This document shows positions 8,697 to 16,360 of a DNA stretch of 34,356 bases, one piece after another. The stretch spans positions 27,154 through 61,509 of the forward strand of contig CAJTPH010000025.1 of the NCBI GenBank assembly GCA_910578215.1, given 5' to 3'. The stretch is from an uncultured Acetatifactor sp. Lineage in GTDB: Bacteria; Bacillota; Clostridia; Lachnospirales; Lachnospiraceae. How positions within the stretch are numbered: position 1 is the first letter of the stretch; each line of letters begins with the position of its first letter. The notes under the pieces were generated by a model, which saw nothing but the letters and a program-made list of their open reading frames with translations, did no database searches and was not told the DNA's origin. The position numbers and the translations under genes are program-made.

Positions 8697-9617
8697 TTAT
8701 ATAAACACCCTTATAAGCTCCAGAGTCTCCCTGTCGATAACCACATCCGACCTTTTCAGCGCCTCCAGAGTCTTAAAAAACTGTTCCCTGTCGCCCCTGG
8801 AAAAATAATACTTTAAGCTGCAGGTAAAGCTGGACAGGGTGTTTGGATACAGTGCCGCCGAACGGGCGCACCATTTCTCACACTTTTCATATTCCCGCAC
8901 ATCCAGACAGCGCATGCTGACCGCCTCCAGCCAAAGGGCGGTCATCCTCATGGTATCGATGGAATACAGGCATTCGCAGATGCTGTCCAGCTCCGACACA
9001 AACATCCTCTGCTCCATCTCCGAAAAGACATTCTGCTTCAGCACCTGGTTCATATAGTCTATCAGGATTCCGCAGCGCACGATTCTCTCCTCATCATCCG
9101 TGCCGTTACGAATTTCATACATATTTTTCTGGACGGTGGTACGGAAATTATTCAGAATCTCCTGAAGCACGGACGCCGCATAATGGGAGGTTTCCGTATC
9201 CTCGCTGTTCAGCGCCAGCAAAATGGAGGACAGGGACTTCTGCACGTCTCCCTTGACCACATTCATCATGTACTCCCGCAGATTATCCTTATCCGTCACA
9301 AGAATCGCTTCCTCCAGAGGCACCATATTGCGCTCCCTGTCCTCGTCCGCCTTCATGTACGATTTGACTCTCTCCTTGCTGAAAATAACATCCGCAAGAT
9401 CCACGTCCTTTGAAAAGAACACTTTGTAAAGCACATAGCTCAGGAAAAAATAACACACGCCCGCCACAGGGCAGAGGAACATAACCAGCGCTTTAACTAA
9501 ATAGCCTCTGTTGCCTTTTGGGTTAGTTCCCTTCCGGCGCAGCAGATTCCAGAGCACATAGCCTGCCACGATCAGGGAATTGACTGCCAGAAGGACGAAA
9601 AATTCTGCTTTTGACAT
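8697..9617 (-). CDS. pelE: PelE-like membrane/TPR protein
   Basis: 306 residues. Two hydrophobic segments near the N-terminus (about residues 4-26 and 40-68) are followed by an all-helical cytoplasmic region. Its helix pairs (for example …YEKCEKWCARSAALYPNTLSSFTCSLKYYFSRGD…) look like TPR repeats. This is the PelE layout, and the gene sits between pelD and the PelA-like gene as in other Gram-positive Pel loci. PelE is thought to scaffold PelD, PelF and PelG. Sequence similarity in this family is weak, so the call rests on layout and position. It lies 31 bases behind pelD. Confidence 0.75.
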   Translation of the reverse strand: MSKAEFFVLLAVNSLIVAGYVLWNLLRRKGTNPKGNRGYLVKALVMFLCPVAGVCYFFLSYVLYKVFFSKDVDLADVIFSKERVKSYMKADEDRERNMVPLEEAILVTDKDNLREYMMNVVKGDVQKSLSSILLALNSEDTETSHYAASVLQEILNNFRTTVQKNMYEIRNGTDDEERIVRCGILIDYMNQVLKQNVFSEMEQRMFVSELDSICECLYSIDTMRMTALWLEAVSMRCLDVREYEKCEKWCARSAALYPNTLSSFTCSLKYYFSRGDREQFFKTLEALKRSDVVIDRETLELIRVFI

Positions 9618-9648
9618 CTCGTTACCATTTCCTTCAATCTACTACGGT

Positions 9649-11898
9649 TCACACCATCTCGCTGGCGTAACCGACCTGTTGAAAACGCTCCATAACGATA
9701 CGGGCATCCGTACTGCTTGTGTTGGAAAGCAGCGCATACAGACCGCCGTCCTCCATGGTCCCGATATAATCGCTCTGCCTCAGCTTCGCGGCAAGCGCCT
9801 GCCCCGCCTCGTCCTGACGGGCGGCGTCCACATGAATCCTGAGAACCGTACACACGGTCAAATCCTTCTTCTGCGCCTCCATGTACGCGTGAACCAGACC
9901 GGAAAACGCCGTTGTCTCCATAATCTTTGTCCCTTTTACATATCGCTGGGTCTCCAGCGCCTCCAGATAACGGTTTGCCCGCAGCACCGCGTTCTGGATC
10001 AGATAGCTGACCACCGTGAGCAGATTCGCCTGCCCCAGCGTCATATGCTCCCAGGAAATACCCCATACCAGCAGGATCAGCTGCATTTCGTCCTCCTCAA
10101 AAAGGGCGTTTGCCATCAGCGGATACCTATCGTCCATGGTTCGGTTGATATAGACCTTGCGCTGAGCGATCACCTTGTACATGTCTTCCATCTCGGCATA
10201 ACGGATGGAATTTCCCAGCTGTCTCGCCTTGGCCGAGGTGGAAGCCGACAGTCTGGCGTAACCGGCGTTCGCCACGGAATAAATTGCCACATCCTTGCTT
10301 TCCATCAGCTGGGAGAGCATTGCCGCGGCATAGAACAGCACCTCCTCCGGGGTGTACTGATCCAGCTGCGCGGTGATATTGTAAAGCTTGCCTATGCTCC
10401 CGTTCTGATTGACGATCTGCACTTCCAGCGCGTCCTTTACACGCACATTACTCTTGTTGATATCCTGTATGTCATTGAGCTGGCTTGTGAGAAATTCGCT
10501 GTGTTCCTTTGCCTCGCTGCGCATAATGCGGATCTGGTCCCGCATATAGCCCACCACAAGCCCCAGAATAAACAGCTGCGCCGCCCAGACGTAGGTATTA
10601 TAATCCAGCATCACATCAAAGCCGCTTCTGTCGTACATCTGGCGGAAAACATACCCCGCCGTGGCAAAAAAGGCGGAAACGGTGGCCTGCTGCTGCCCGT
10701 AAACAATGGCAAACAGCAGAACATACAACAGGTAAAAATCCATATTTGCAAAATAACGGCTGTCCACTGCCCTGTTGTTCAGCATAAAAAACGGGATAAA
10801 GCACACAAGATTTTCCACAAAGGGAATGATCGCCTGAACGATCCAGCCTATCTTCCTTCTGGCGCGCTCCCAGAAGCCGGGCTTTGTGTCCTCGTTCGTA
10901 AGGAAGACCTCCCGGTGCCGCTTCATATGAGCGGCTATTTTGCCGATATTTTCTTCCAGATCCCCAAAGCGCGCCATTCCGAATTCGCTGTTGTAAAGCT
11001 TATTGGACAAAATACTGCTGCTCCCCGGCTCGTTATTCCTGACGATTTTAATATCGCCCTCCTCCTGCGCCGCCGTTTCGCCGTTCAGCTCTGCATACGG
11101 CAGCTCGCTGTCTCCGCTCTCGTCCGCCTTGGGCTTTTTGTCCCTGCCCATATGCCTCTGTACCATTCCGGCAAGCTCCAGATAAGAGACCGAAGCTGAA
11201 GGTGAAATATGATACAGGCTTTCGCGGTGCTCCGCCCCCGCCACAAGCCTGTAGATATACTCCACTGCGTCCGCCTCATACAGAAACGCCCCGGTGTCCT
11301 TTGGATTTATGGCGATAACCCCGCTGTTCAGCGCCTCCAGACACATTTTCGCACAGAGATTATTCACATCCTCAAGTGTCTGCGGAATGTTATATAGATG
11401 GTCCAGCCTCGCCACAACGATATCCAGCTCCCTGGTTCTGCGGTAATTATCGCAAAGCTCCTCCCCCTGCGCCAGCGCCATTCCGCGAAGCGTCCGGGGG
11501 TTCGTAGGCTCCCCCTCCTCCACCGCATCCGAATGCCCGCTCCCATAGACCTCCTCCGAGGAGAGGAACAAAAACCTTCCCTTTTTGACAGTGGAATATG
11601 CCATCAGTATATTAATCAGACAGGACGTAAACGTAACAGACTCTCTCTCCTCATTTTCCCAGCTGTAATTTGAATCATAGGCTCCCGTATATATAGTGAC
11701 CTCGGGATTGATGCTCTCAAACACATCGCAGAGAGACACGCTGGAATAAGGAAAATTGTATGTCTCGAAAACCCTGGCATACCCCTGCCTTTTATAGGCG
11801 CTGCCCGTCAGAAGACAGACCCTGTGCCCCTCCTTGTTCAGCTTGTTAATCAGGCTGTTTATTAAACTGTTCGCACCGCCAATCAGCAATATGTTCAT
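9649..11898 (-). CDS. pelD: PelD-like c-di-GMP receptor with N-terminal SDR-like domain
   Basis: 749 residues in four parts. (1) Residues 1-250: an extended-SDR/NAD-epimerase-like fold with an LLIGGAN start and SSEEVYG (113-119). The catalytic YxxxK position reads R138-G-M-A-L142, so both catalytic residues are gone, and the nucleotide glycine motif is also degenerate. (2) About 353-452: a cluster of four membrane segments. (3) About 453-640: a coiled coil and a GAF-like domain. (4) About 655-749: a degenerate GGDEF domain in which RQSD (707-710) matches the RxxD I-site that binds c-di-GMP and EDGGL (716-720) replaces GGDEF. PelD switches on Pel synthesis after binding c-di-GMP. RBS GGGGTGGG precedes the ATG, 20 bases after the PqqD-like gene. 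Confidence 0.85.
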   Translation of the reverse strand: MNILLIGGANSLINSLINKLNKEGHRVCLLTGSAYKRQGYARVFETYNFPYSSVSLCDVFESINPEVTIYTGAYDSNYSWENEERESVTFTSCLINILMAYSTVKKGRFLFLSSEEVYGSGHSDAVEEGEPTNPRTLRGMALAQGEELCDNYRRTRELDIVVARLDHLYNIPQTLEDVNNLCAKMCLEALNSGVIAINPKDTGAFLYEADAVEYIYRLVAGAEHRESLYHISPSASVSYLELAGMVQRHMGRDKKPKADESGDSELPYAELNGETAAQEEGDIKIVRNNEPGSSSILSNKLYNSEFGMARFGDLEENIGKIAAHMKRHREVFLTNEDTKPGFWERARRKIGWIVQAIIPFVENLVCFIPFFMLNNRAVDSRYFANMDFYLLYVLLFAIVYGQQQATVSAFFATAGYVFRQMYDRSGFDVMLDYNTYVWAAQLFILGLVVGYMRDQIRIMRSEAKEHSEFLTSQLNDIQDINKSNVRVKDALEVQIVNQNGSIGKLYNITAQLDQYTPEEVLFYAAAMLSQLMESKDVAIYSVANAGYARLSASTSAKARQLGNSIRYAEMEDMYKVIAQRKVYINRTMDDRYPLMANALFEEDEMQLILLVWGISWEHMTLGQANLLTVVSYLIQNAVLRANRYLEALETQRYVKGTKIMETTAFSGLVHAYMEAQKKDLTVCTVLRIHVDAARQDEAGQALAAKLRQSDYIGTMEDGGLYALLSNTSSTDARIVMERFQQVGYASEMV

Positions 11899-11918
11899 GT
11901 GCCCACCCCTTCAAAAGC

Positions 11919-12212
11919 CTACTCAGGCAGAAAATCACAAATGTCCAGCTGCCTCACAAACTGTTCCAAATCATCCCTTGCTTCCGGGACGGTTATTCCG
12001 TAAGCCTCACTCATCGCCTCCGCAATTTCCGCCGCCCCCGCGCCGTTTTCCATCATTTCACATATAAAAGCGCCCGTCCGGTTCAGGGCGACAGGCCTCT
12101 CATAGGGTATGCCCGGCTGCTCTATATCAAGAAGCCAGTACATGCCGGCAGCCCTGCGCAGTCTAAATTTTTCCCGAAAACATTTTGTTTGTCCGCCGTT
12201 CATGCCATTCAC
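11919..12212 (-). CDS. PqqD-like (RRE fold) small protein
   Basis: 97 residues. The sequence follows the PqqD family pattern: a YWLLDIEQPG strand pair, RPVALNRTGAFICEMMENG (the helix after the beta-wing), AEIAEAMSEAYGI, and an acidic helix EARDDLEQFVRQL. PqqD-like domains bind leader peptides in RiPP pathways (RRE fold), but many stand-alone members have no known partner. No radical SAM enzyme or precursor peptide is visible nearby. The gene is the first of the Pel operon, 20 bases ahead of pelD. The called start is GTG at 12212 behind AGAGG; an in-frame ATG lies at 12203. The link to polysaccharide synthesis is only positional. Confidence 0.72.
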   Translation of the reverse strand: MNGMNGGQTKCFREKFRLRRAAGMYWLLDIEQPGIPYERPVALNRTGAFICEMMENGAGAAEIAEAMSEAYGITVPEARDDLEQFVRQLDICDFLPE

Positions 12213-12348
12213 GCGCCTCTCTTGACACCCGCCATCGCCGTGTTAAAGTTATTTGATTTCAACTGATATGGTAACGAAAGAATCAAATCTGCTTTGCAGA
12301 TTTTAAGCGCACAGCGCGGCAGACGCGCAGCGGCTGGATTCTTGAGTG

Positions 12349-12428
12349 CATTGTACCATATTTTCGTGCGCTTTAGCGCACATGGAATCAGAAGTTGACA
12401 CAATGCCCTTTTGTGTCAACATTGTACC
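12349..12428 (-). repeat. 71-bp palindromic repeat unit (Pel operon copy)
   Basis: Read on the minus strand, the unit starts with GGTACAATG at 12428 and the next unit starts at 12357. Inside are a 10-bp stem GTTGACACAA/TTGTGTCAAC, the spacer TTCTGATTCCATG, and a second stem GTGCGCT/AGCGCAC. The same order and spacing occur at 30308-30515. The loop between the first stem's arms differs between loci while the stem is kept, which suggests selection on structure. It is oriented toward the Pel operon. Confidence 0.8.
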
Positions 12429-12483
12429 ATAAAAACCAGCGTTTTAACAGACACTTTTTACTTTTTGCACAAAAAAAAGCCAC

Positions 12484-12514
12484 AAAAACAGTCCAGCCCG
12501 AAGGCTGAACTGTT
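12484..12514 (-). terminator. Rho-independent terminator of the hydrogenase operon
   Basis: On the minus strand a 12-bp stem (AACAGTTCAGCC/GGCTGGACTGTT, one G·U pair) closes a TTCG tetraloop and runs into TTTTTG. It begins 8 bases beyond the hydA stop codon. Confidence 0.9.
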
Positions 12515-12522
12515 ATGTATGA

Positions 12523-14265
12523 TCAAATATAGTTATGGGTATTGTAGACCAGATCGTTCACATGCTCGGAGTGAAGCAGCTCGTGAGCCTTTACGCTCAA
12601 GGGTGCTCCCAAAAATTCCTCGTACGCCCTCTGTACCTCAGGGTTTTCATGGGAGAATCGAAGCTTCCTCTCGCTGTCCAGCTCATACAGCCGGCGCCCG
12701 CGTCCGAAAGCCAGCTCGCAGCCGTCGTGGATCGGCTGTCCGCCGCCGCCCACGCAGCCTCCGGGACATGCCATCACCTCCACGAAATCATAGGAGACCC
12801 TGCCGTTTACGATATCCTGCATCAGCTCCTGAGCATTGCCCAAACCGCTGACCGTGCAGGTATGAAGCGTTTTATCGCCTATGCGAAAATCCGCCTCTCT
12901 CCTTCCCTTTTCGCCGCGCACCGCCCTAAAGGCATCCGGTTCGCTGTTATGCCCTTCCACCACCGCGTACGCGGTGCGAAGCGCCGCCTCCATAACGCCT
13001 CCGGTGACGCCGAAGATAACGCCTGCCCCGGTGCTCTCTCCCAGAGGGGAATCAAAGGGCTGCTCCTTCAAAAACCCAGGGTTGATATGCTCGGCACGGA
13101 TCATGCGCACAAACTCCCTTGTGGTAAGCACGATGTCCACATCCTGCCCCGCCCCGGCGCTTCGCATATAAGACAAAGACGCCTCCCGCTTCTTGGACAC
13201 ACAGGGCATGATGGATATGCTGCAGATGTTGTGGGGATCGATGCCCTTCTTCTGCGCAAAATAGGTCTTTACCATGGCGCCGAACATTTGCTGGGGCGAT
13301 TTTGCCGTGGAAAGATTCCTCAGGTACTGGGGGTATCTTTTGGAAACAAAGCTCACCCAGCCGGGGCAGCAGGAGGTAAACATGGGCCACGCATATTTTC
13401 CAGGCTTCTGCAGTCTCTCCAGAAGCTCGCTTCCCTCCTCCATAATGGTCAGGTCCGCGGCAAAATTGGTGTCAAATACATAGTCAAAGCCCATCCGCTT
13501 CAGCGCCGCAACCATTTTTCCCTCGGTGGCCTCCGAACCGGACAGTCCAAGCTCCTCGCCCCATGCCGTGCGCACCGCAGGCGCCACCTGGACCACAGTT
13601 ATCTTTTCCGGGTCCGCAAGAGCCTCAAAGACCTTTGGAATATCATTTCTCTCCCGCAGCGCACCCGTAGGACAGTGAGTGATACACTGCCCGCACAGGG
13701 TACAGTCGGAGGCGTCGATCTTCTTGTTGCCGGACACGTCCACAGTGGTCCTGGAGCCGGTGTTCTGCACGTCCCAGACATTCATATCCTGCACCTTGTC
13801 GCATATCTGAACACAGCGCATACACTTGATACACTTTCCCGAATCACGTATCAGAGGGAACCTGCCATCCCAAGGTACCCTGGGCACCTCCTCCTTATAA
13901 GGGACATCAAGAATGCCCAGATCATTGGATATCTTCTGCAGATTACAGTTGCCGCTCCTCACACAGGTAGCGCAGTGGCAGTCATGCTGAGACAGAATCA
14001 GCTCCACATTGCTCCGGCGCACACGCCTGGTCTTGGGGGAGTTGGTATAAATGACCATTCCCTCCTCCACAGAGCTGTTGCATGCCGTTATCAGCTTTTC
14101 CTTTCCCTCCATCTCCACCACGCAGACCTTGCAGGCGCTGATCTCGTTGATTCCCTCCAAAAAACACAGATGAGGTATCTCAATGCCAAGCTCAAGCGCC
14201 GCCTTCATAACCGTAGTGCCTTCGGGAACAGTAACAGTCAAACCGTCTATCGTAAGCCTTACCAT
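12523..14265 (-). CDS. hydA: [FeFe] hydrogenase, group A, monomeric M3-like catalytic subunit
   Basis: 580 residues, the size of clostridial CpI-type enzymes. It forms or consumes H2 in the cytoplasm. Seen: an N-terminal [2Fe-2S] ferredoxin-like domain (C34, C45, C48, C62), a His-Cys3 [4Fe-4S] site (H94, C98, C101, C107), and two [4Fe-4S] clusters (C145/148/151/155 and C188/191/194/198). The complete H-cluster signatures follow: TSCCPGW (C299 and C300), MPCVSKK (C355), and MACPGGCVGGGGQP (C500 and C504). No key residue is missing. The gene overlaps the upstream flavoprotein by 7 bases, so the two products are probably made in fixed ratio and form one enzyme. No hydrogenase maturation genes (hydE, hydF, hydG) are in the window. 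Confidence 0.95.
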   Translation of the reverse strand: MVRLTIDGLTVTVPEGTTVMKAALELGIEIPHLCFLEGINEISACKVCVVEMEGKEKLITACNSSVEEGMVIYTNSPKTRRVRRSNVELILSQHDCHCATCVRSGNCNLQKISNDLGILDVPYKEEVPRVPWDGRFPLIRDSGKCIKCMRCVQICDKVQDMNVWDVQNTGSRTTVDVSGNKKIDASDCTLCGQCITHCPTGALRERNDIPKVFEALADPEKITVVQVAPAVRTAWGEELGLSGSEATEGKMVAALKRMGFDYVFDTNFAADLTIMEEGSELLERLQKPGKYAWPMFTSCCPGWVSFVSKRYPQYLRNLSTAKSPQQMFGAMVKTYFAQKKGIDPHNICSISIMPCVSKKREASLSYMRSAGAGQDVDIVLTTREFVRMIRAEHINPGFLKEQPFDSPLGESTGAGVIFGVTGGVMEAALRTAYAVVEGHNSEPDAFRAVRGEKGRREADFRIGDKTLHTCTVSGLGNAQELMQDIVNGRVSYDFVEVMACPGGCVGGGGQPIHDGCELAFGRGRRLYELDSERKLRFSHENPEVQRAYEEFLGAPLSVKAHELLHSEHVNDLVYNTHNYI

Positions 14266-16109
14266 ATCGCCGCTCTCCCTCCCTTCAGGCTGCCATAGCC
14301 ATATTTGTCACAGCGCAGGCACCTGCCCGCCTCCTGGCATGCCTCCTGCCTGGTCATGCCGCACTCAAAGGCATCGAAGCCTTTCTTCCTCTCCCCCGCC
14401 TCCTCCTCGGACAGCTGTACTCTGCCGCAGGGCTCCTTGTCCTCATAGGCCACGGGAGGAATTTCCACATCACAGGGAATCACATGATGATATCCCAGAA
14501 ATTCGTCAATATTAGCGGCAGCAACCTTGCCGGACGCAATGGCGCGGATTACGGTGGCGGGGCCGGTCACACAGTCCCCTCCCGCAAACACGCCCCTTAC
14601 GGTTCCCACCTCACTGTCGCTCATGGCCGCAATGGTGCCCCGTTTCACGGACAGCCCCGACTCCTCGAAGTGGCGCGTCTCGATACCCTGCCCGATGGCC
14701 ACAATCACGATATCGCAGGGAATCCTCTGCAGAGGCACATCCGCCTGGATGGGACGCGCCCTGCCCCATGCGTCGATGGGACCGATGATCTGAGGCTCCA
14801 CCCAGAGCGCCGTCACACAGCCGTTCTCATCCGCCTCAATCCTGTTTGGCGCCTTCAGGGCATAAAGCTCCGCGCCCTCCGCAATCGCGCCCTCGACCTC
14901 CTCAGGCAGCGCCGTCATATCGTCCTGGCGCCTCCTGTATGCGATACCCACCTTCCTTGCGCCGAGACGGAGCGCGGAACGGGTACAGTCCATCGCCACA
15001 TTGCCGCCGCCTACCACAACCACAGTCTTATCCTTGAAATCCGGCATATCGTCGTCACCGATACGGCGCAGCATCTCCACCGCAGACATGACGCCTCTGG
15101 AATCCTCGCCCTCAATACCGATCTTCTTATCCGTGTGGGCGCCTATCGCCACATGCACCGCGTCAAATTCCTCCCGGAGCCTCTCAAAGGGAATCTCTCC
15201 TTCTCCGTTGCCGATCCTGGTATTCAGGCGCACCTCCACACCCGTTGACAGAATCACATCGATATCCTCCTGAAGACGCTCCCTGGGAAAACGGTAGTTG
15301 GGAATACCGTACCGCAGCATGCCTCCCAGCCTGCTCTTTTCCTCAAATACCACCGCATGATGCCCCATCAGCTCAAGATAATACGCGGCTGAAAGCCCGC
15401 CGGGACCGCCGCCTACGATGGCGACGCGTTTTCCGGTGCTCTCCGCCTTCTTCGGCGTGGGCACGGTGTTTGCGCGGGCGTTGTCCACCGCCATACGCTT
15501 TAAGCCCCGTATATTGACGGAGCTGTCTATCATATTCCTTCGGCACCTGGCCTCACAGGGATGCTCGCAGATCAGCGCACACGCCGTAGGAAAGGGGTTA
15601 TCCTTGCGGATCAGCTTCACGGCGTCGGCATACCGCTCCTCTCTCACCAGGGCTATGTAACCCGGAATATCCACACCTGCGGGGCAGAGAGCCACGCAGG
15701 GCACCGGCTGGGTGATATGGCAGGAGCACTTTCCGTGCTCGATATGGTGCCTGTAATCCTCCATAAACCCTTCCATGCCTGAAAGGACCATATGCGCCGC
15801 CTCATATCCGATGGCACAGTCCGCGGAATTCATGATATTCTCCGCGGTTTCCCTGATCAGGTCCAGCGTCTTTAAACCGGCTCGCCCCTCCAGCACATCC
15901 TCCAGCAGATTTTGAAGCTGCCCCAGACCTATCCTGCAGGGCGAACACTTTCCGCAGGTCTGGGCATGACATAGCTTCAGAAAAGACAGCTGCAGATCCA
16001 CCGGGCACAGCCCGGGGGGACTGGCGATGATGCGCCTCTCCAGATCCTTGTAAAGACGTTCCACCGTAAGCTGCGCCCTGTTGGGCGTCGCTATATTCAA
16101 ACGGCTCAT
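14259..16109 (-). CDS. NuoF-type Fe-S / GltD (SfrB-like) flavoprotein, hydrogenase partner
   Basis: 616 residues. Residues about 1-120 resemble the C-terminal Fe-S part of NuoF/HydB (CGKCSPCRIG with C52, C55, C58, and C98 as the fourth ligand), but the FMN/NADH-binding part of NuoF is absent. Residues about 130-200 carry the GltD-type dicluster cysteines (C138, C142, C177, C181, C185, C189). Next come an FAD-binding GGGPGG (233-238) and, near residue 370, the pyridine nucleotide site VVVGGGNVAMD followed by YRRR, which suggests NADPH preference. The C-terminus has a RCLRCD pair. Inference: it passes electrons between NAD(P)H and HydA. It is the first gene of the two-gene operon, and its stop overlaps the hydA start by 7 bases. 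Confidence 0.88.
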   Translation of the reverse strand: MSRLNIATPNRAQLTVERLYKDLERRIIASPPGLCPVDLQLSFLKLCHAQTCGKCSPCRIGLGQLQNLLEDVLEGRAGLKTLDLIRETAENIMNSADCAIGYEAAHMVLSGMEGFMEDYRHHIEHGKCSCHITQPVPCVALCPAGVDIPGYIALVREERYADAVKLIRKDNPFPTACALICEHPCEARCRRNMIDSSVNIRGLKRMAVDNARANTVPTPKKAESTGKRVAIVGGGPGGLSAAYYLELMGHHAVVFEEKSRLGGMLRYGIPNYRFPRERLQEDIDVILSTGVEVRLNTRIGNGEGEIPFERLREEFDAVHVAIGAHTDKKIGIEGEDSRGVMSAVEMLRRIGDDDMPDFKDKTVVVVGGGNVAMDCTRSALRLGARKVGIAYRRRQDDMTALPEEVEGAIAEGAELYALKAPNRIEADENGCVTALWVEPQIIGPIDAWGRARPIQADVPLQRIPCDIVIVAIGQGIETRHFEESGLSVKRGTIAAMSDSEVGTVRGVFAGGDCVTGPATVIRAIASGKVAAANIDEFLGYHHVIPCDVEIPPVAYEDKEPCGRVQLSEEEAGERKKGFDAFECGMTRQEACQEAGRCLRCDKYGYGSLKGGRAAIW

Positions 16110-16188
16110 ATTTTGTCCTCCTATTCCTCTTTCGGTTCCATCCGTTCCGAGACTGTTTTCCCGCTTCCGACTCTTTAAGTACTTATTG

Positions 16189-16226
16189 CAAAATCAGAGC
16201 CGTTTCCGAAAAAAGCTCTGATTTTG
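16189..16226 (-). promoter_or_regulatory. Perfect 12-bp stem-loop in the hydrogenase leader
   Basis: CAAAATCAGAGC (16189-16200) pairs exactly with GCTCTGATTTTG (16215-16226) around a 14-base loop. It lies inside the predicted untranslated leader of the hydrogenase operon, about 80 bases before the first start codon. No U-run follows, so it is not a standard terminator; an mRNA-stabilising or regulatory role is possible. Confidence 0.55.
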
Positions 16227-16251
16227 ACAAAAATTTTATGACATTATATTT

Positions 16252-16287
16252 ATTTTAATAGAAACAGGTAAAAGTATCAATACTTTT
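16252..16287 (-). promoter_or_regulatory. Hydrogenase operon promoter with overlapping palindrome
   Basis: On the minus strand TTGATA (16275-16280), 17 bases, TAAAAT (16252-16257). A second possible -10, TATAAT, lies at 16243-16248. The palindrome AAAAGTAT-CA-ATACTTTT (16270-16287) covers the -35 box and has perfect 8-base arms, as expected for a repressor operator. It does not match the Rex, Fur or PerR consensus that I know. Confidence 0.55.
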
Positions 16288-16360
16288 TTGGAAGTTAATT
16301 TCCTAATCAATATTAATCCTCGGGCCTTCGAGGCTCTCTCGGCTGATTACATAATCGGCT

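Larger units (their letters stand above)
12213..12522. other. Intergenic region upstream of the Pel operon
   Basis: 310 bases between the hydrogenase terminator and the first Pel-operon gene. It holds one full 71-bp copy and part of a second copy of the dispersed palindromic repeat, then a perfect inverted repeat AAATCTGC-TTT-GCAGATTT (12285-12303), and GCGCG-GCAGA-CGCGC in the neighbouring bases. A 64-codon minus-strand frame crosses it but consists of repeat sequence. No clean sigma-A promoter for the Pel operon stands out. Candidates are the TACAAT boxes at the repeat boundaries or TTACCA-N17-TAACTT near 12240-12275. Confidence 0.6.

Noticed and set aside
9580..11199. 539-codon plus-strand frame opposite pelD
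   Set aside because: It is a shadow frame; the minus strand shows SDR-like, membrane, GAF and GGDEF-like parts in order.
11919..12212. RiPP biosynthetic cluster
   Set aside because: There is only a PqqD-like protein; no radical SAM enzyme, precursor peptide, peptidase or transporter of that type is adjacent.
12209..12403. 64-codon minus-strand frame ahead of the PqqD-like gene
   Set aside because: It begins with TTG inside the palindromic repeat, has no ribosome site and consists of repeat DNA. I treat it as a by-product of the repeat.
12535..14298. 587-codon plus-strand frame opposite hydA
   Set aside because: The minus strand carries complete hydrogenase signatures; the plus-strand translation is compositionally odd and motif-free.
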